A DNA stretch of 12,664 nucleotides from Phoronis ovalis. Its lineage: Eukaryota > Phoronida > Phoronidae. The DNA lies in contig JAOXYB010043259.1 in NCBI GenBank assembly GCA_028565635.1, positions 1 to 12,664 of the forward strand. The letters run 5' to 3'. Below, one piece after another: positions 8,739 through 12,664 of this stretch. Under the pieces are notes generated by a model, which searched no databases, had not been told where the DNA came from, and saw only the letters and a program-made list of their open reading frames with translations. Each line of letters begins with the position of its first letter. Within the stretch, counting starts at the first letter, position 1. The position numbers and the translations under genes were made by a program.

Positions 8739-10719
8739 CTGGGTTATTAATCTGGAGGATAGATTCTAGCCTGGCTAAATTGCTGACTTAGTACCTATTC
8801 GTATGAAAAATATTGCTTAGAGAAAAGTGAATCAGCATGATGGTGGAAAAGTCAAAGTTGTCATGCCTCTGACAAAGTGTCTCTGGTTTCCATAGTTAGA
8901 CTGTCAAAATCCATCGATTTGTTAGTCTTTTATGTCAAAATTTTATTAAGTGGTATTTCCAAATCATTCAATGCACAATGTAAAATCCACTTTAAATGCT
9001 TGGGTATATAATCAAACCATTCATAAATTGTAAAATTTGACATTTCAGAATAAAGTGAATAACCACTGTAAATGTGATAAATGTAATCAATAGAATATTT
9101 CATTATAAAATGTCATTTTCCCCTGTTGCAACATATTATATGTTTTAAATTAATTGTTTCTGGCTGGTTAAAGATTAAAATACCATAATGTTCATTTACA
9201 GTGCCCCTGAAGTAATTGAGATTCTTATCAAGATTTGTTACACACATATCAGTTGTCATTGTTACCATGCTGTATAGCATTGCATTTTAAAACTTACACT
9301 AAGAAGACTGAGGGTATTAAAAAAGTTTAAAATTCTGATGTAAATTTACTACCCTGGAGTAACTGTGATTTATTTACCTTTTAAATGTCAATTCAGTTTT
9401 CACCTGATTAGAGATACGTTTGGACTTTTTGTTAATGTCAATTATTTGCAAAAGTGCACTTTACAATCGTATAATTTAAATACTTTTATTATACTTTTTA
9501 AAAAAATACATTTTTGATTTTTTTTTACATGAATGATACGATATTTGCCAATGCAATATGCATATTATATTCAGCTTTGAGTTTTCATTAGTGCATCAGA
9601 ATTATCTCATGTTGAAAGCCATTTGTCTCTTTAATATCTTTATTATAATTATAACATGCCATTTATATAAACAGTATTTATATTCCAATTTCATTGATGT
9701 ACCCTGTGAAACAGAACTTACTGCTGGTTTTTACCTAATTCTGCAAAGTACATGGATAACTACTCCAAATGACACACAGTCTGTACATAAGTGGGTAATG
9801 GTCACACATAAGTGATGATGCCTAGACAGAACATTGAATATACAATGTGTGTAATAACCATTAATTGCCTTGTTTACATCCTTGGAGAGATAATGTGTGT
9901 GACATAAAAAGGCACTTCATATTTCGTGATAACAGAAGTTGGACATAAACTCATAAACTTGTACTCCAAGTATATAAGGTTTTATTGCTTTTGGTTTTTT
10001 ATTTTCTGTAGTACATGTATTTTAAAATGTCACGAGCTACGTAGGTTTTTAAAATTTACAGATACCAGTTCAAGTAATATTTATACACTACAGAGAAGAT
10101 GTAGCTTAGTGGAGGGAGGAAATATAATTCTTTGTATAAACTAGAAAAAGGAGGAAGTTTTAAAAAATAAATTGTTCAATTTCTAAAAGATTTGTCCCTG
10201 TAAATATTATGTAATTATGTGTGTGAACAATTTTTAGGATGAAGGGTAGGTATCTATGATGTCTGATCCTGCTGTCCCACTGTAATGGTATGCTTGGATT
10301 GGCTTACAAAAAAAATTATGTCAGACTGTGCTTATTCACTGTTGAAGTTGAATACTCCTTTAGACTTGTTTCTTTCTTATTAACCTTTGAGTATAAAGCT
10401 GTTCGGTTATTCTGGTGACTATTTCAGTTATTTTTGTGCTTGATATTAAGTTTGAACATTGAATTCCATTTAAAAGAATGATTTTTTGATATTTGTTTAT
10501 GGTACTGTTAAGTTTTGTAATAAGGAAACTAGACTAACTCAGAAAATTAACCAGTAAAGGTATACAAAATATCACCTCAGTCTACCGTTTCATACCATGT
10601 GGTAATCTGATTTCTGCTTTTCAAACATGTAGGGTTATAGATTAAATTTTGTAAATGACATCAAAGGCAGATTTTTGTAAAAAAAATATGAATGATAATT
10701 TGGTGCACAAAAAACGGTA
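8739..10719. other. AT-rich stretch upstream of the gene, no gene seen
   Basis: Frames at 9558-9815 (85 codons) and 9926-10144 (72 codons) on the plus strand have no recognised domain and are rich in residues that AT-rich DNA codes for by chance. The promoter and any 5' non-coding exon of the gene at the right may lie here, but no core promoter element could be assigned. Confidence 0.45.
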
Positions 10720-10737
10720 TTTAAATTTAAATTTAAA
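10720..10737. repeat. Perfect AT palindrome (TTTAAA)x3
   Basis: TTTAAATTTAAATTTAAA is its own reverse complement and lies about 150 bp before the start codon. It may simply reflect base composition. Confidence 0.6.
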
Positions 10738-10822
10738 AAAATTATATATCATATCAGAGTTTTCAAAAATGTGAAAATATTGAAAAAAATCACAACAATG
10801 TATTTGCTGTCTTTAATCTTTC

Positions 10823-10824
10823 AG
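10823..10824 (+). other. Likely 3' splice site before the first coding exon
   Basis: A pyrimidine-rich tract (TTTGCTGTCTTTAATCTTTCAG) ends in CAG at 10822-10824. It would place the start of the exon at 10825, leaving 60 bases of 5' UTR before the ATG at 10885. This predicts a non-coding exon somewhere upstream. An alternative is that transcription starts close by and the tract is fortuitous. Confidence 0.5.
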
Positions 10825-10828
10825 TGAA

Positions 10829-10864
10829 AATGATCATGTACAAACTAAAGGTGACACAAAAGTG
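10829..10864 (+). CDS. Upstream ORF in the 5' UTR (11 codons plus stop)
   Basis: An ATG at 10829, with A at -3, opens an 11-residue frame (MIMYKLKVTQK) that closes with TGA at 10862-10864, twenty bases before the main start codon. If the transcript includes this leader, the short frame could reduce or tune initiation at the main ATG. No conservation data are available, so regulatory function is inference. Confidence 0.35.
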
Positions 10865-10884
10865 ACGTTTCTGAGGTTTTAAAG

Positions 10885-10986
10885 ATGGCAGTGGAGCCAT
10901 TGAAATTGGCTCAGTTACGGAGAGAACAAAGAAGAGTAGCTGCCTTATTAAACCGTAATGAAGTAAAAAAAATACCCTTGCACCAT
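10885..10986 (+). CDS. Unrecognised zinc-cluster protein, coding exon 1 (residues 1-34)
   Basis: The start codon has a strong context (A at -3, G at -1 and +4), and an in-frame TGA at 10852-10854 stops any longer frame on this exon. The exon encodes MAVEPLKLAQLRREQRRVAA and continues to IPLHH. Residues 6-30 alternate leucines with arginines and lysines and would form a basic amphipathic helix, possibly for interaction or nucleic-acid contact. The exon ends cleanly after codon 34 at a textbook donor (CAT/GTAAGT, 10987). Reading through the donor reaches a TAA within six codons. The protein continues without frame change in the exon at 11308. I do not recognise the family. Confidence 0.8.
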
Positions 10987-11307
10987 GTAAGTATACCTGG
11001 TTAATTTTCAAAATAATCTTAATACATTCCCTGTGTGGAATATCTGTATTCCTGTCATTACCTATGTTTGTAATTTCAAATTGTAAATAATACTAGGTAA
11101 GTCGAAAGCTGTTTTCAATTTGCACAATTTTTAGAATATTAGGTTTGATTTTATTTAAAAAAATACCATTGTGCCCATTATACTTCATCACCAATTCTTT
11201 TCTGTTCAGAAATAAAACTGATTGAAAGTTTCATCATTTGATTTTGATCCGAAATCCTTTATTTTATATAAACTCAAATAAGTGCAAATGTTTGTTTATT
11301 TTTTTAG
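10987..11307 (+). other. Intron 1 (phase 0)
   Basis: The intron starts GTAAGTAT and ends TTTATTTTTTTAG, both close to animal consensus. It is 321 bases long, very AT-rich, and carries stops in the frame of exon 1. A second consensus donor (AGGTAAGT, 11095-11102) lies inside it but would add stop codons, so it is probably unused. Confidence 0.85.
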
Positions 11308-12664
11308 TATCAAAGAAAACCAATACCAAATGAATTTCCTTTAGTTAACTGGTGTAGCAAACTGGACAGACATGGACATCAGCGTAACCCAGCTTTGGAT
11401 CATTTACACCAAGGATTACGCCACGCAAAAAAATTAGATCTTCCAGATATTCGTAATATTAAGTCAAAAATTGATGCTGTTTGTGTCAAGAAATCACAAA
11501 AGACTAGAGTGCCTGCATCACCTGAGTTAGATCAAAGCAAAGATTTAGGTTATGGATCAAATCAGTTTAATATACAAGATGATGGACTTTCAGATCAACA
11601 TAAGACCTCTAATGCAATTAATAATCGGCTGGACACAGCCAGCAGCCATGACAGTAGTTCAGGAGTAGCGAAGTCGCTACAAAGCAGCAATTTTGATTAT
11701 TATGACTTCAAAAAAGAATTAACACAATCTTTAGATCGGTCAGATACTAATCAATCTTTAGCATTACCAACAATCAATGAAAAAGTTCACTTTGCAAACA
11801 GCCCGGCGCGGCGAGTAAGTCAACATTTGGCTAATGAGCAAAGAAACAGACGGACAAAAAGTCCTGTACGCTTACCCAGGGTTACACGAAGCCATTCTGC
11901 AGATAGTGACAGGGAGTCTTTGAAGTCTTACCAACGGCAAAAATCATTTTATTCATCAGTTCCAACCATGTCTAATTCAAACAGCATTGATTATGACAAC
12001 TTTAGAGCACAACTTCAATTACAACATGGTTTGCCATATGCAGTGCCTTCTGTAAGAGAAGATAAGCTTCGCGAATTTCTTGTCTCTCGACAGAATACAA
12101 GAGAAGGACGATTTATGACACCATTGCAGGTAGACCGACTTGACACTAGGGAGAGTTCTAGATGGTGTCAATGTGGCATTCGTCCTATGGTGGGACGCTC
12201 GGTGAAACGCTGCTTAGAGTGCAAGCATCGTGGATATCATGAAACTTGGTGCAATCAATTTTCTGAAGACAGTCCGCCTGTGTGTTCAAACTGTGGAAAG
12301 CTATTACGCTATGCCAGTGGTGCTTCACGAGACCCATCTCCCAGAAAGACATCACGTGGCAATAAGAGGGTAAAAATATCAGAATTTGAGCCCGAAACAT
12401 TGGATACATTGCAGAACAATGAACATACATTTATTGATAGTTATGTAAAAAAAGTATCCAAGAAAAAAACAAAGAAAACAGCTGTTGAAATCAGTGAACC
12501 AATGCCAGGTAATGATGGTCGTGTTCAGTCTCCAAAGTCTTATTTAGAAGTTATTGAGCATAAAATCCAAACAGGAGAGTATGATTACGAAACAGAAGTT
12601 AACATAGATGATGTCAATACCACCTTGACTCTTTCAGAGGAAGTAGTTGTTACTGAATCAAAAG
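11308..12664 (+). CDS. Unrecognised zinc-cluster protein, exon 2 (residues 35-486, continues beyond window)
   Basis: The frame is open for 452 codons to the window end, with composition clearly less AT-rich than the flanks. It begins YQRKPIPNEFPLVNWC and contains a short conserved-looking region rich in H, L and K (residues 46-85). Residues about 86-310 are polar, rich in S, N, Q, D and R, and probably disordered. Within them are KVHF (193-196, like the RVxF docking motif for protein phosphatase 1) and SPxR-type phosphorylation motifs at S199 and S219; S378 (SPRK) and S442 (SPK) lie farther on. Residues 321-363 hold C-x-C-x12-C-x2-C-x5-H-x3-C-x10-C-x2-C, eight ligands spaced as in cross-brace double-zinc domains. 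A lysine-rich stretch at 415-424 resembles a nuclear localisation signal. The C-terminal end and later exons are missing. Function is unknown; a nuclear or cytoskeletal regulatory role is a guess. Confidence 0.88.
12163..12294 (+). other. Cys/His zinc-binding-like domain (residues 320-363)
   Basis: After W320 come C321, C323, C336, C339, H341, H345, C349, C360 and C363. Taking H345 with C349 as the third pair gives four ligand pairs (CxC, CxxC, HxxxC, CxxC), the arrangement needed for two interleaved zinc ions as in RING, PHD, ZZ or FYVE folds. The spacing matches none of those I know exactly: the first pair is CxC, and the loop between the second and third pairs is only five residues. W348, G343 and Y344 next to the third pair could be core residues. 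Metal binding is inferred from the pattern. Confidence 0.6.

Noticed and set aside
9558-9815. 85-codon hydrophobic plus-strand frame
   Set aside because: Hydrophobic residues follow from T-rich codons; there is no signal-peptide-like layout or other support.
10790-11011. 73-codon minus-strand frame
   Set aside because: It is the antisense shadow of coding exon 1 and its splice donor.
11815-11820. Consensus splice donor GTAAGT inside exon 2
   Set aside because: The reading frame continues unbroken for hundreds of codons through conserved-looking protein, so it is most likely a cryptic site.
12185-12430. 81-codon minus-strand frame
   Set aside because: It is the antisense shadow of the zinc-cluster part of exon 2, which is open on the plus strand for more than 450 codons.

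Overview
The window looks like nuclear DNA from an animal with an AT-rich, intron-rich and repeat-rich genome. The evidence is one clearly spliced protein gene with consensus GT/AG boundaries, long AT-rich stretches with no credible genes, and several families of degenerate tandem and dispersed repeats. A mollusc, perhaps a bivalve, is my best guess from the style of the repeats, but nothing here proves the phylum. There are no bacterial-type operons, RNA genes or CRISPR arrays.

Layout. Positions 1-945 hold a degenerate tandem array with a unit of about 307-326 bp. Each unit carries a conserved palindrome and/or a nuclear-receptor-like half-site pair. At 952-1072 the array abuts a dispersed repeat whose second, longer copy lies at about 7105-7428. 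Two arrays of one degenerate 13-bp motif face each other at 1655-1778 and 2419-2565. A small inverted-repeat (MITE-like) element sits at 5798-5941. The block 6366-7435 is repeat-like: an open but doubtful minus-strand frame, two runs of exactly 12 G, and the second dispersed-repeat copy with an 8-bp direct repeat at its edges. Three copies of a 72-75 bp tandem repeat lie at about 8525-8738. The remainder up to about 10,800 is AT-rich sequence in which I see no gene.

The only convincing gene is at the right edge on the plus strand. Coding exon 1 is 10885-10986, intron 1 is 10987-11307, and a long exon 2 runs from 11308 past the window end. The visible 486 residues start with a short basic helix, pass through a long polar, probably disordered region, and contain a compact cysteine/histidine cluster (residues 321-363) with the spacing of a two-zinc cross-brace domain. 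A lysine-rich, nuclear-localisation-like segment follows. I do not recognise the family. Just upstream of the ATG are a good splice acceptor, a short upstream ORF and an in-frame stop, so a non-coding 5' exon probably lies farther upstream.
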